A stretch of DNA of 64,000 nt from contig CAJUTK010000001.1 of the NCBI GenBank assembly GCA_910589375.1, forward strand, positions 62,001-126,000, written 5' to 3'. The DNA comes from an uncultured Bacilli bacterium (GTDB lineage Bacteria > Bacillota_I > Bacilli_A > RF39 > UBA660). The position numbers and the translations under genes were made by a program. The notes below the pieces were generated by a model. It worked only from the letters and a program-made list of their open reading frames with translations. It searched no databases and was not told the DNA's origin. Of this stretch, positions 31,152 through 38,760 are shown piece after piece; within the stretch, counting starts at the first letter, position 1, and the number at the start of each line of letters is the position of its first letter.

Positions 31152-32257
31152 GAATAGTAGAATATATTGAAGCCAATTGTTGGTGTAGTTTCAAAAATAA
31201 TAATAGGACGTTATTCTATCGAAGTATTTATAACTATGGAATCAAAAAGTATAAAAACAAAGTTATTCAAAATAAAATTACAGAAACCATTACTCTCTAT
31301 TATCCCAAGAATCAAAAACAAATTCATGGATTTAACGGTAATCAACCACCAATTGATAGCAATTCATTAAAAACAATATCACCATCTAAAATAAATTATT
31401 TCATTAATCAATATCAAGATATTAGAAAGCAAATAGAAATTCTTTCTCAAAAAATGAAGATAACAGATAATTTTTTAAATGCATCTAAAGTAAAAGAAAT
31501 TATAGAATTAGAAGCAATGCTATATTCCTATGAATACTTAATTAGTAATTTAGCCAACAACAAAAGAGAAACAATGACACAAAAACAATATGGAAATTTC
31601 TGTAAGTGGAAAAATAATCCACAAAATAAGGAACCTTGGATATATCATTTTATCTTTCAAGAACTATTAATATATTATGATATTACACTTCCTATACAAA
31701 CCTTTAAACAATTCATTCACTTTCAAGAACTATTAAATCTACTAGAAAAGAAACAAGATATACACACAATTGTTCATACCATTAAAAGAAGAGAAAAAAA
31801 CGGTTTTTTACTTTTAAATTTTAGGAATTATCCATACCAAAATAAAGTTATAACAAATACTAATATTTTGAAAGAGGTAGCACAATATATAAATCAATTA
31901 GAGCAAAATACATTCTCAAAAACAAATGAGTTAATAGGGATCCCAACTTATCCTTTTCAAATACTAGAAGGAACTTGTTTTGTTATGAAAGGTTCTAATT
32001 TTACTAATGAAGATATCTTTAATAAAATCGTAATATGTTCTGTTTTAACTGCACAAGATGTTATCAACTTGCTAGATTGTAGAGCTATTTTAGTAGAATA
32101 TGGTGGATATCTAAGTCACGCATCTATTTGGTCTAGAGAATATCATAAACCCTGCTTGGTAAACTGTAAAAATATTACTAAGCTTTTAAAAACAGGAGAT
32201 ATTATTCAAATAAATGGAGAAACTGGAAGAATAGAATTAAAACAAAAAAACGACTAA
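31148..32257 (+). CDS. Protein with a C-terminal PEP-utilising (phosphohistidine swivelling) domain
   Basis: 369 residues. The last 80 residues hold LLDCRAILVEYGGYLSHASIWSREYHKPCLVNCKNITKLLKTGDIIQINGETGRIEL, the PEP_mobile domain with the phosphorylatable His of G-G-x-L-S-H-A and the P of RE-x-x-x-P. In PPDK, PEP synthase and rifampicin phosphotransferase this domain carries phosphate between an ATP-grasp and a PEP or drug site. Here the first 280 residues are Lys/Asn/Gln-rich helical sequence with no ATP-grasp motif I can see. Coupled with the HAD gene upstream. Possible phospho-carrier or a two-part phosphotransferase; the partner is not known. Confidence 0.75.
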   Translation: MRIVEYIEANCWCSFKNNNRTLFYRSIYNYGIKKYKNKVIQNKITETITLYYPKNQKQIHGFNGNQPPIDSNSLKTISPSKINYFINQYQDIRKQIEILSQKMKITDNFLNASKVKEIIELEAMLYSYEYLISNLANNKRETMTQKQYGNFCKWKNNPQNKEPWIYHFIFQELLIYYDITLPIQTFKQFIHFQELLNLLEKKQDIHTIVHTIKRREKNGFLLLNFRNYPYQNKVITNTNILKEVAQYINQLEQNTFSKTNELIGIPTYPFQILEGTCFVMKGSNFTNEDIFNKIVICSVLTAQDVINLLDCRAILVEYGGYLSHASIWSREYHKPCLVNCKNITKLLKTGDIIQINGETGRIELKQKND

Positions 32258-32270
32258 TAGTCGTTTTTAT
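32245..32270. terminator. Bidirectional terminator
   Basis: AAAACGACT-AAT-AGTCGTTTT hairpin between the PEP-domain gene and the minus-strand tRNA cluster. Confidence 0.8.
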
Positions 32271-32277
32271 TTTCAAC

Positions 32278-32353
32278 TGGTGGTTTCAGGTGGAATCGAA
32301 CCACCGACACAAGGATTTTCAGTCCTTTGCTCTACCGACTGAGCTATGAAACC
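32278..32353 (-). tRNA. tRNA-Phe(GAA)
   Basis: 76 nt with CCA. Acceptor GGTTTCA/TGAAACC, anticodon stem AAGGA/TCCTT, loop CTGAAAA. Last gene of a four-tRNA cluster. Confidence 0.95.
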
Positions 32354-32356
32354 AAA

Positions 32357-32432
32357 TGGCGGTTCCGACGAGAATCGAACTCGCGATCTTCTGCGTGACA
32401 GGCAGACGTGATAACCGCTACACCACGGAACC
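32357..32432 (-). tRNA. tRNA-Asp(GTC)
   Basis: 76 nt with GCCA end. Acceptor GGTTCCG/CGGAACC, anticodon stem TCTGC/GCAGA, loop CTGTCAC. D arm with the usual GGTTATC. Confidence 0.95.
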
Positions 32433-32434
32433 AT

Positions 32435-32511
<77 letters not shown>

Positions 32512-32527
32512 ATATAAAAAATCAAAA

Positions 32528-32618
32528 TGGCGGAGAAAGAGGGATTCGAACCCCCGCGCCGTCGCCGACCTCCCGGTTTTCAAGACCGGTCCCTTCAACC
32601 AGACTTGGGTATTTCTCC
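32528..32618 (-). tRNA. tRNA-Ser(TGA)
   Basis: 91 nt with long variable arm and GCCA end. Acceptor GGAGAAA/TTTCTCC, anticodon stem CCGGT/ACCGG, loop CTTGAAA giving TGA. First of the cluster. Confidence 0.95.
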
Positions 32619-32637
32619 GTTTTTCAGATACGAATTG

Positions 32638-32667
32638 ATTATATCACAATTATTTTATGAAAGTCAA
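32638..32667 (-). promoter_or_regulatory. Promoter of the Ser-fMet-Asp-Phe tRNA cluster
   Basis: Minus strand TTGACT, 18-nt spacer, TATAAT with upstream TG (TGATATAAT), 20 nt before the tRNA-Ser gene. Confidence 0.75.
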
Positions 32668-32720
32668 CAATAATATATGATTTTTTGTAAATCAGGCCAC
32701 TTTGTTTTTTTATTTTCAAT

Positions 32721-32746
32721 AAAAACTTGGAAGTATCCAAGTTTTA
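32721..32746 (-). terminator. Terminator of the DUF2513 gene
   Basis: AAAACTTGGA-AGTA-TCCAAGTTTT hairpin with T run on the minus strand. Confidence 0.8.
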
Positions 32747-33163
32747 CCATCTATTATTATTACTAACTAATGTCTCTGGTATATTAAACGCTTTGTTTTG
32801 TCTAGCAGTATTTATCCTATTAGCGATATCTAGCATAGTGTAAAAAGATAGATTTGCATTTTCCATTTTTTTACACATTGCTTCCCAAAGCTCATCATCC
32901 CTAATTAAATCTAATGTTCTATATCCTTTTTCTGTTAAACACTTAATTTTATGATCCCTAAACACATCATTATCATCGTAACTTACTTTATCAAGCACTG
33001 TAATGTAGTGTTCTCTATTAAAAGCTGTTACGATTGCTAAAATATCTTCTATTGCAAATTCTGGCATAGCCTCTTGTAATTTCCAAACGACCAAAGTTTC
33101 TCCATAAGGAATCTTTTCTATTTCAATTAGTATTTTTCTAGCACATTCATTATTAATTTTCAT
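32744..33163 (-). CDS. DUF2513-like small winged-helix protein
   Basis: 139 residues. N-terminal MKINNECARKILIEIEK, middle HYITVLDKVSYDDNDV, and KIKCLTEKGYRTLDLIRDDELWEAMCKKM follow the pattern of DUF2513 proteins (short winged-helix-like proteins, often in phages and mobile regions: first helix with R-x-I-L, then L-T-x-x-G-h-x-x-L-D/x-I-R-D-D-x-x-W). No phage genes are adjacent. Function unknown. It is separated by 30 nt from the DHHW gene and its own promoter lies there (33172-33199). Confidence 0.75.
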   Translation of the reverse strand: MKINNECARKILIEIEKIPYGETLVVWKLQEAMPEFAIEDILAIVTAFNREHYITVLDKVSYDDNDVFRDHKIKCLTEKGYRTLDLIRDDELWEAMCKKMENANLSFYTMLDIANRINTARQNKAFNIPETLVSNNNRW

Positions 33164-33171
33164 TTTTACAC

Positions 33172-33199
33172 CTCATAAATATTATAACACATTTATGAG
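33172..33199 (-). promoter_or_regulatory. Promoter bracketed by a 9-bp inverted repeat upstream of the DUF2513-like gene
   Basis: Minus strand CTCATAAAT, then GTGTTATAAT (extended -10: TG-T-TATAAT), then ATTTATGAG. The arms are perfect and enclose the -10 box; the repeat overlaps the 3' end of the DHHW gene and the ribosome-binding site (GAGGTG). Confidence 0.6.
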
Positions 33200-34260
33200 A
33201 TTCTTACTTTTAAAAGATTACTATTATTAACAATTAGCGTACTATAAGCAAATAAGATATCTTTATTCTTAAAGTCTACATATTTCTCCACTACAGATAA
33301 ATCCATGTATCTTAAATCAATCAACGTGATTTTTTTATAATATGGGATTAGTAAAGGCGCAAAGCTACTTCCAAAAGAATCTCTAAAAATTATCAATTCC
33401 CCTTCTACATTCTCTTCTTTATTTTCTATCTCTATAAAAGCACTAGGACCATGAAGAAACACATTGTAAGAATCGACACCTTCTAGTTGGTCTTCTTCGT
33501 AAACTTCTTTATCGCCATACTCTAAATGTCTAACATAGGCCTTATCTAATATAGAATTTGATAAATAAATAATTGTATCAGGTCTTGTAAAGGATGGTAT
33601 TTTAGAATAAGTAGCGCCATAAAATTTATCATATTTATGCTCTTTATATTCCAATTCGTGATAAGGAAAATGATAATATTTGCTAAATTCTTTTATAATT
33701 TTATGATAAGATGGCTGCTTTATATGGATATCTGTTTTATAATAATCATCTAAAGTTAACAAATGAGTTATATCAATATAATCCACTTTTAAATTGTTAG
33801 AAAGTCCCTCTAAAACTTCTTCGTAATCCATTTTTAAATATTTATTTGAATTTAAAAAATAAGCCTTATCTGGGATAATTGTATAAAAGACTTGACTATC
33901 TTGTAAATAATGAGATTGGATATAATTTATTTTATTTATAAAATCCTGCATACTTTTACTATCTAATGGATAGTTTTTTTCTATTGCATACCCATCTTTT
34001 ATATAAACATCATTACTTTCTATATTACCTAAAACATATCTTTCGAAAATAGAATGAATAGATATTAACTCATCTCGAAGAGGAAATTGATCTGTTAGAT
34101 AAGTATCTAAATTCTCTATGAAGTCTCCTTTCAATTTCTTAGTTGTCATTAACTTTCTTCGCTCATAAGAAGAAATATCTCTATCTTTTAAGAAAAGTCC
34201 TAAAGTAAGAAAAAGCAATAAGATTCCTACAAAGGAAATAGATATAATTTTTTCTTTCAT
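33193..34260 (-). CDS. DHHW-type protein (SGNH-like, acyl-transfer partner of MBOAT)
   Basis: 355 residues. N-terminal membrane anchor (IISISFVGILLLFLTLGLFL), ERRKLMTTKKLKG, then an extracytoplasmic domain with FYTIIPDKAYFL, YIDITHLLTLDDYYKTDIHIKQPSYHKI and LIIFRDSFGSSFAPLLIPYYKKITLIDLRYM. These are the DHHW-family blocks: T-D-x-H in the middle and F-R-D-S-F-G (S of the SGNH-like site) near the C-terminus. Such proteins move acyl groups delivered by an MBOAT onto cell-surface polymers (compare AlgJ/AlgX, DltD-like). Directly after MBOAT gene (1 nt apart). Confidence 0.8.
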   Translation of the reverse strand: MKEKIISISFVGILLLFLTLGLFLKDRDISSYERRKLMTTKKLKGDFIENLDTYLTDQFPLRDELISIHSIFERYVLGNIESNDVYIKDGYAIEKNYPLDSKSMQDFINKINYIQSHYLQDSQVFYTIIPDKAYFLNSNKYLKMDYEEVLEGLSNNLKVDYIDITHLLTLDDYYKTDIHIKQPSYHKIIKEFSKYYHFPYHELEYKEHKYDKFYGATYSKIPSFTRPDTIIYLSNSILDKAYVRHLEYGDKEVYEEDQLEGVDSYNVFLHGPSAFIEIENKEENVEGELIIFRDSFGSSFAPLLIPYYKKITLIDLRYMDLSVVEKYVDFKNKDILFAYSTLIVNNSNLLKVRIS

Positions 34261-34261
34261 A

Positions 34262-35638
34262 TTAAAACCTAAAATATATAAAAGGATTAAAAGTACTAGA
34301 GATAATAGTTGCTATTACAATGAAAAAAATAGCGAATAGATATACTACTTCTCCAATATCAATCATTTTATAATACTTTCCTTTCCTTGCTATATTTATT
34401 TTATTTTTCAAAAATGGGCTCATTCCTATAATTGCTATTAGAAAAATAACAATATTATTTTTTATAAAGTAAATGCTTTCAAAATTGCAAAATTTTACAC
34501 CTATTCCAAACATCCCTTTTAAAAACGTCCAAAGACTAGTTAAATCTGTTATTGTGAATATTACAAAACTAAAAACAATAATTAAAAATGTATATGAATG
34601 AGAAAAAAAGCCATTCTTTAAATACTTTTTTAAGTAAAATTTTTCTATTATTAAAAATAAAAAGAAATAAAGTCCCCAAAAAATAAAATTCCAATCTGCT
34701 CCATGCCACAATCCTGTTAACAACCAAACAATAAAAATGTTTCTAATATTTTTAATAGCAGTACATCTATTCCCCCCTAAAGGAATATAGACATAATCTC
34801 TAAAAAAACTAGATAACGACATATGCCATCTACGCCAAAAATCAGTAATAGAAGAAGCTATTAGAGGATAATTAAAATTCTCTTTAAATTCAAATCCAAA
34901 CATTTTTCCAAGACCTATTGCCATATCAGAGTACCCAGAAAAATCATAATAAATTTGAAATGTAAAAGAAAGCGCTACTACCCAATAAGAAAGAACCGTC
35001 ATTTCACTCATCATAATAGTAGTATAAAGATAATAAAAGACATCTGCAATAATTACTTTTTTTCCAAGACCTATAATAAATCTAGTAACTCCTTGTCCAA
35101 ACAATACTATACTTTCTTTTCTATTTTCTAGCTGTTCACAGACATCTTTATATCTTACAATAGGTCCAGCTACTAATTGTGGAAATAACGCAATGTAGGT
35201 ACAATATGTAAAGAAATTTTTTTGACTGTCAACATCTTTTCTATAGACATCTACTAAATAACTAATATTTTGAAATGTAAAGAAACTAATACCTAATGGT
35301 AAGATAATCTTAAGTGTAGTAGAAGATAAGTTAAAAATATTGGAAAAAGTTCCTAAAAAGAAATTGGTATACTTATAATAAAATAACAAACCAATATTGA
35401 TAATTAATCCTATAACTAAATATCTTTTTTGATGTTTTCTTCCAATCAATAAGCCACAGATATAATTTACCAAGCAAGAAAATAGTAATAGTAAAACATA
35501 TTCTTTTTCTCCAAAATAATAAAAAATGAAACTAAATAACAACAGAACATAATTTTTAGCTCTTTTAGGAACTAAAAAGTAACAAAAAAATAATAATGGC
35601 AAAAAAAAGAAGAGAAAACTTATACTAGAAAATACCAT
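34262..35638 (-). CDS. MBOAT acyltransferase (AlgI/DltB/PatA-like)
   Basis: 458 residues, about ten to twelve membrane helices. Conserved sites: LPLGISFFTFQNISYLVDVYR, FPQLVAGPIVRY, FYDFSGYSDMAIGLGKMFGF with FNYPLIASSITDFWRRWHMSLSSFFRDYVYIPLGGN, and WLLTGLWHGADWNFIFWGLYF containing the catalytic His. Start ATG 35638. This family transfers acetyl or other acyl groups across the membrane for polymer O-acylation (alginate, teichoic acid, peptidoglycan). It is in the same unit as ECF sigma, anti-sigma, DUF4358 lipoprotein and DHHW partner. Confidence 0.9.
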   Translation of the reverse strand: MVFSSISFLFFFLPLLFFCYFLVPKRAKNYVLLLFSFIFYYFGEKEYVLLLLFSCLVNYICGLLIGRKHQKRYLVIGLIINIGLLFYYKYTNFFLGTFSNIFNLSSTTLKIILPLGISFFTFQNISYLVDVYRKDVDSQKNFFTYCTYIALFPQLVAGPIVRYKDVCEQLENRKESIVLFGQGVTRFIIGLGKKVIIADVFYYLYTTIMMSEMTVLSYWVVALSFTFQIYYDFSGYSDMAIGLGKMFGFEFKENFNYPLIASSITDFWRRWHMSLSSFFRDYVYIPLGGNRCTAIKNIRNIFIVWLLTGLWHGADWNFIFWGLYFFLFLIIEKFYLKKYLKNGFFSHSYTFLIIVFSFVIFTITDLTSLWTFLKGMFGIGVKFCNFESIYFIKNNIVIFLIAIIGMSPFLKNKINIARKGKYYKMIDIGEVVYLFAIFFIVIATIISSTFNPFIYFRF

Positions 35639-35647
35639 AAATCTCTC

Positions 35648-36124
35648 CTACTTTAAATTTTCAAAATTTTCTTTTATCTTTGGCGCTAGTTCATTAGACA
35701 TAATTAAAACAACCAAATCACCTTTAGATAAAACATAAGTATTTTCTGCTTCTACACAAATCCACTTTCTAGGGTCTGCATTTTGTTCAATTTCTTTTAC
35801 TGTAGATTCTGCATCTTCAGCATTTTCTAATCGAATAAGTACAACAGAATGAGGGGTAGAACCAGTCATTGATTCGCTAGCAACTGCTTGTTTATATTTA
35901 GCATCTGTAAATGCAAAATATTTAAAGTTTTCACTATTTAATTCTTGACTTTCTACCATCATTGGCATCTGATCTTCTGGAATTCCTTCATAAAGTTTTT
36001 CCATAATATCCTTAAGATCCCCTTCAATATTCTTTTGTTCTTCCTTTTTAGTAGATTCCCCACAACCTACTAATAAAAAACAAACTACTAATGTACAAAG
36101 TACATAAAATCCTTTTTTCATCAT
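35648..36124 (-). CDS. DUF4358-like lipoprotein
   Basis: 158 residues. Signal peptide with basic start (MMKKG), hydrophobic stretch and lipobox LLVGC followed by GES, so a lipid anchor at Cys 21. Mature part has IMEKLYEGIPEDQMP, FTDAKYKQAVASESMTGSTPHSVVLIRLENAEDAESTVKEIEQNADPRKWIC and YVLSKGDLVVLIMS, the DUF4358 pattern. Usually found near MBOAT and DHHW genes; function unknown. It lies between the anti-sigma factor gene and MBOAT gene. Confidence 0.8.
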   Translation of the reverse strand: MMKKGFYVLCTLVVCFLLVGCGESTKKEEQKNIEGDLKDIMEKLYEGIPEDQMPMMVESQELNSENFKYFAFTDAKYKQAVASESMTGSTPHSVVLIRLENAEDAESTVKEIEQNADPRKWICVEAENTYVLSKGDLVVLIMSNELAPKIKENFENLK

Positions 36125-36143
36125 CGTTAATCCTCCTTTTAAA

Positions 36144-36803
36144 TTACTTTGATTCTTTCACAATAGATTTTAATAATTTTATGAATTCTAATTCTTCTAT
36201 ATATTCAGTTTTTAACTCAAAATAATAATTATCGTAGAAAAATGTTGCTAGATATGTATCATGATATTGATATATTGTTACTTCTAAGCCATTTACCATT
36301 GATTTTTTTATTTCCTCATTAGAAGCATAGTTTTTAGATAAGCTCTCTTCCTGTGATACAGTAATAGTAATATAACGATTTTCTTCTCCTAAAGCAGTAT
36401 AAACATATTTTATATCATTTATTTTTGCATCTTCTTTTACATAAGTTTTTTTGTAGCTTTCTTTTTTAAAATCAGCTGGTAACTTTTTATTCTTTATGTT
36501 GTTAAAAGCAATTTCTTCTTTAGATATTTCCTCTTCTATGGCATTACACATTCTAGAAATATAATTCGCAGAAGGTAATTGGTTAATATAAATTCTATTT
36601 TTTAACATATTATGACTATTTACCGAAATAATTAGAAACAATACTATTATAGCACATGTTGGAATAGCAATTTTAAACATGCTAGTAATAGATAATTGTC
36701 TTTTTTTCTCAGATTTTTTCAGTATTTCTTTCTTCATATTTTCAGAATTGAATTCTTCTTTGAATGTTTCTGCTATAATTCGCTTTATAGACATTCTATT
36801 CAC
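36144..36803 (-). CDS. Single-pass membrane protein, putative anti-sigma factor
   Basis: 219 residues. Cytoplasmic N-terminus of about 45 residues (ITSMFKIAIPT... follows), one membrane helix (about 46-62), extracytoplasmic domain of 150 residues with DIKYVYTALGEENRYITITVSQEES. No zinc anti-sigma motif (HxxxCxxC) is visible. Identity as anti-sigma rests on position: its start overlaps the sigma gene by 4 nt and it is a small transmembrane protein encoded after an ECF sigma factor. DUF4179-like anti-sigma proteins have such a layout. Confidence 0.65.
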   Translation of the reverse strand: MNRMSIKRIIAETFKEEFNSENMKKEILKKSEKKRQLSITSMFKIAIPTCAIIVLFLIISVNSHNMLKNRIYINQLPSANYISRMCNAIEEEISKEEIAFNNIKNKKLPADFKKESYKKTYVKEDAKINDIKYVYTALGEENRYITITVSQEESLSKNYASNEEIKKSMVNGLEVTIYQYHDTYLATFFYDNYYFELKTEYIEELEFIKLLKSIVKESK

Positions 36804-37339
36804 CCCCTATTATTCATAAGAACATTTAATTCTTTTAAAGTTCGATATAAATAATTTTTTACATTTGACTCACTTATTCCTAAAGTTCTTGATATTTCTT
36901 TAATACTAGAATTTGAATAATAATAAAGATAAAATATTTTACATATAATTACTTTTTTCTTTCTTAAAAAATCCCAAACTTTTCTTAAATCTTCCTTCTT
37001 GATAAAGTCTGATCCAATGTCTATATCAGAAGGAATGGAATCTAATAAATCAACATCGCTAAATTCATCTTTTCTAGAAAATAGTGATATTAACTTTGTT
37101 TTGTAATGAAATCTATAATAATCTTTTACTTTATTGCGCGCAATACCGATGATATAGGATTTATTCTTTATAGAGGAGTTATCTTCTTTTAGCTTTTTTA
37201 ATACATCTAAATAGACATTTTGAACAATATCCTTTACATCTTCAATATTAGAACAATTACAAATTACATATTTCAAAGTATTTTGATAGGTATCATTATA
37301 TAGTTCATCAAATACTTTCAAGGTTTCCTGATCGATCAT
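36800..37339 (-). CDS. ECF-type RNA polymerase sigma factor
   Basis: 179 residues from ATG 37339 (MIDQETL), because GAGGTGAAC is well spaced and because the predicted transcript starts near 37352; an in-frame ATG at 37387 lies upstream of the promoter. Region 2: FDELYNDTYQNTLKYVICNCSNIEDVKDIVQNVYLDVLKKL and SYIIGIARNKVKDYYR. Region 4: LRKKKVIICKIFYLYYYSNSSIKEISRTLGISESNVKNYLYRTLKELNVLM. Region 2 is compact, region 3 absent, as in ECF sigma. Followed by a putative anti-sigma gene and the DUF4358-MBOAT-DHHW genes. Confidence 0.9.
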   Translation of the reverse strand: MIDQETLKVFDELYNDTYQNTLKYVICNCSNIEDVKDIVQNVYLDVLKKLKEDNSSIKNKSYIIGIARNKVKDYYRFHYKTKLISLFSRKDEFSDVDLLDSIPSDIDIGSDFIKKEDLRKVWDFLRKKKVIICKIFYLYYYSNSSIKEISRTLGISESNVKNYLYRTLKELNVLMNNRG

Positions 37340-37358
37340 TTTGTTCACCTCAATATCA

Positions 37359-37386
37359 TAGTCGTTTTTTTTGAAAAAAAGTTTCA
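37359..37386 (-). promoter_or_regulatory. ECF-sigma-type autoregulatory promoter
   Basis: Minus strand TGAAAC, 16-nt spacer, CGACTA, matching SigX/SigW-class promoters of Bacillus (TGAAAC and CGAC/CGTA). TSS would lie near 37352, leaving a short leader with GAGGTG before ATG 37339. Confidence 0.7.
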
Positions 37387-37410
37387 AATTTTTTTCATTA
37401 TTTAAGCAAA

Positions 37411-37440
37411 TTAAAACTCGAACTAAAAGTTCGAGTAATA
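37411..37440 (-). terminator. Terminator of the six-tRNA cluster
   Basis: ACTCGAACT/AGTTCGAGT stem with loop of three and a T run on the minus strand; separates the tRNAs from the ECF sigma gene. Confidence 0.8.
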
Positions 37441-37446
37441 ATCAAA

Positions 37447-37535
37447 TGGTGCCTAAGGCCGGACTTGAACCGGCACGGGATTTGACTCCCGCAGGATTTT
37501 AAGTCCTGTGCGTCTACCAATTTCGCCACTCAGGC
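37447..37535 (-). tRNA. tRNA-Leu(TAA)
   Basis: 89 nt with CCA and long variable arm. Acceptor GCCTGAG/CTTAGGC, anticodon stem CAGGA/TCCTG, loop CTTAAAA. Last of a six-gene cluster. Confidence 0.95.
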
Positions 37536-37541
37536 ACAACA

Positions 37542-37617
37542 TGGTGTCCCGCTGGAGATTCGAACTCCAGACCCTTTGATTAAAAGTCAAATGCTCTACC
37601 GACTGAGCTAGCGGAAC
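37542..37617 (-). tRNA. tRNA-Lys(TTT)
   Basis: 76 nt with CCA. Acceptor GTTCCGC/GCGGGAC (one G-T pair), anticodon stem TTTGA/TCAAA, loop CTTTTAA. Confidence 0.95.
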
Positions 37618-37635
37618 AAATAAATATAATAAAAA

Positions 37636-37710
37636 TGGCTGCCTCGGCTAGATTCGAACTAGCGCATGCCACAGTCAAAGTGTGGTGCCTTACCGCTTGG
37701 CTACGAGGCA
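37636..37710 (-). tRNA. tRNA-Gln(TTG)
   Basis: 75 nt with GCCA. Acceptor TGCCTCG/CGAGGCA, anticodon stem CCACA/TGTGG, loop CTTTGAC. Confidence 0.95.
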
Positions 37711-37720
37711 ATAACTTAAG

Positions 37721-37804
37721 TGGTGGAGGGAGATGGATTTGAACCATCGAACCCGAAGGAACAGATTTACAGTCTGCCGCGTTTGACCACTTCGCTATCC
37801 CTCC
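37721..37804 (-). tRNA. tRNA-Tyr(GTA)
   Basis: 84 nt with CCA and long variable arm. Acceptor GGAGGGA/TCCCTCC, anticodon loop CTGTAAA. Confidence 0.95.
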
Positions 37805-37811
37805 ATAAAAA

Positions 37812-37887
<76 letters not shown>

Positions 37888-37895
37888 AAAAAAAA

Positions 37896-37972
37896 TGGTG
37901 GGCGATATAGGACTCGAACCTATGACCCCCTGCTTGTAAGGCAGGTGCTCTAACCAACTGAGCTAATCGCCC
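37896..37972 (-). tRNA. tRNA-Val(TAC)
   Basis: 77 nt with CCA. Acceptor GGGCGAT/ATCGCCC, anticodon stem CCTGC/GCAGG, loop CTTACAA. First of the cluster. Confidence 0.95.
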
Positions 37973-37995
37973 GGAAAAAAACATTGACAATATAA

Positions 37996-38024
37996 AATAT
38001 ATCACCCAAACGCTTATTTGTCAA
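37996..38024 (-). promoter_or_regulatory. Promoter of the six-tRNA cluster
   Basis: Minus strand TTGACA, 17-nt spacer, TATATT, about 24 nt before tRNA-Val. Its -35 lies inside the last codons of the S1-domain gene. Confidence 0.85.
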
Positions 38025-38391
38025 TAGTATTCGAAGGATTTTTTATTTTTTTAACACTCTCTTCTACCCAAATTGGCAAATGATAAGCTAATGTAGAAAA
38101 ACCTAAGCTAGTTTCTATAATTTTTCTTCTTCTTGTAGCATTACTTTTTCGATAATCAATATTCTTAATACTTAGTTTTAATTGACCTAAAGATTCGTCT
38201 ACTTCTAATATTTCTACGTTGATGACATCGCCAATATTTACGTAATCAGATACATTCTTCACAAAACCATGAGAAATCTCAGAAATATGTATGAGACCAC
38301 TATAATATTCATCGCAAGAAACAAATACCCCATAAGATTCTATCCCTGTTACTGTTCCACGAATGATTTTTCCTTTCTTATATTTTGTCAT
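38014..38391 (-). CDS. S1 RNA-binding domain protein (YugI/CvfD-type)
   Basis: 125 residues. S1 (OB-fold) domain at residues 5-75: KGKIIRGTVTGIESYGVFVSCDEYYSGLIHISEISHGFVKNVSDYVNIGDVINVEILEVDESLGQLKLSIK. The C-terminal 50 residues with SNATRRRKIIETSLGFSTLAYHLPIWVEESVKKI match the YugI/CvfD (GSP13) tail with its Leu-Pro-x-W motif. Such proteins bind RNA/ribosome and affect stress and virulence. Start ATG 38391. The gene holds the -35 of the downstream tRNA promoter within its last codons. Confidence 0.85.
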   Translation of the reverse strand: MTKYKKGKIIRGTVTGIESYGVFVSCDEYYSGLIHISEISHGFVKNVSDYVNIGDVINVEILEVDESLGQLKLSIKNIDYRKSNATRRRKIIETSLGFSTLAYHLPIWVEESVKKIKNPSNTIDK

Positions 38392-38483
38392 CGAACCACC
38401 ACCGTCATTATATCATAACTTTTTGAATAAAAAAAGCCTTTACTTTCCTACTATCTTCCTTTATAATAACAATCGGTGATACA

Positions 38484-38738
38484 ATGAAAGAGGAAGAAAA
38501 GATAAAAGAAGTAATCGAAAAACTTAGACCTTTTTTAATAAGTGATGGCGGAGATATTGAATTTGTAAAATACGAAGACAATATAGTATATATTCGCATG
38601 ATGGGAGCCTGTGTAAACTGTCAAATGATTGATTTTACTCTAAAAGACGGAATAGAAGCTGCCATTCAAGAGGAAATTCCTGAAGTCTTAGAAGTAGTAA
38701 ATATTGGTAATTACGACTTAGATATGGATGATATGTAA
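38484..38738 (+). CDS. NifU C-terminal domain Fe-S scaffold protein
   Basis: 84 residues, a stand-alone Nfu-type domain. IEKLRPFLISDGGDIEFVKYEDNIVYIRMMGACVNCQMIDFTLKDGIEAAIQEEIPEVLEVV carries the paired cysteines C-x-x-C (CVNC) that bind a [4Fe-4S] cluster at a dimer interface. Start ATG 38484 follows GGTGATACA. A 71-residue ferredoxin occurs further on (55137) and may be a client; this is inference. Ended by a strong terminator. Confidence 0.85.
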   Translation: MKEEEKIKEVIEKLRPFLISDGGDIEFVKYEDNIVYIRMMGACVNCQMIDFTLKDGIEAAIQEEIPEVLEVVNIGNYDLDMDDM

Positions 38739-38760
38739 AATGCCTTAGGCATTTTTTTAT
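38737..38760. terminator. Bidirectional terminator
   Basis: AAAATGCC-TTA-GGCATTTT hairpin shared with the minus-strand gene 38757-39593. Confidence 0.8.

Noticed and set aside
37340..37387. Longer N-terminus for the ECF sigma factor (16 codons upstream)
   Set aside because: These codons lie in or before the predicted ECF promoter; the start at 37339 has a better ribosome-binding site.
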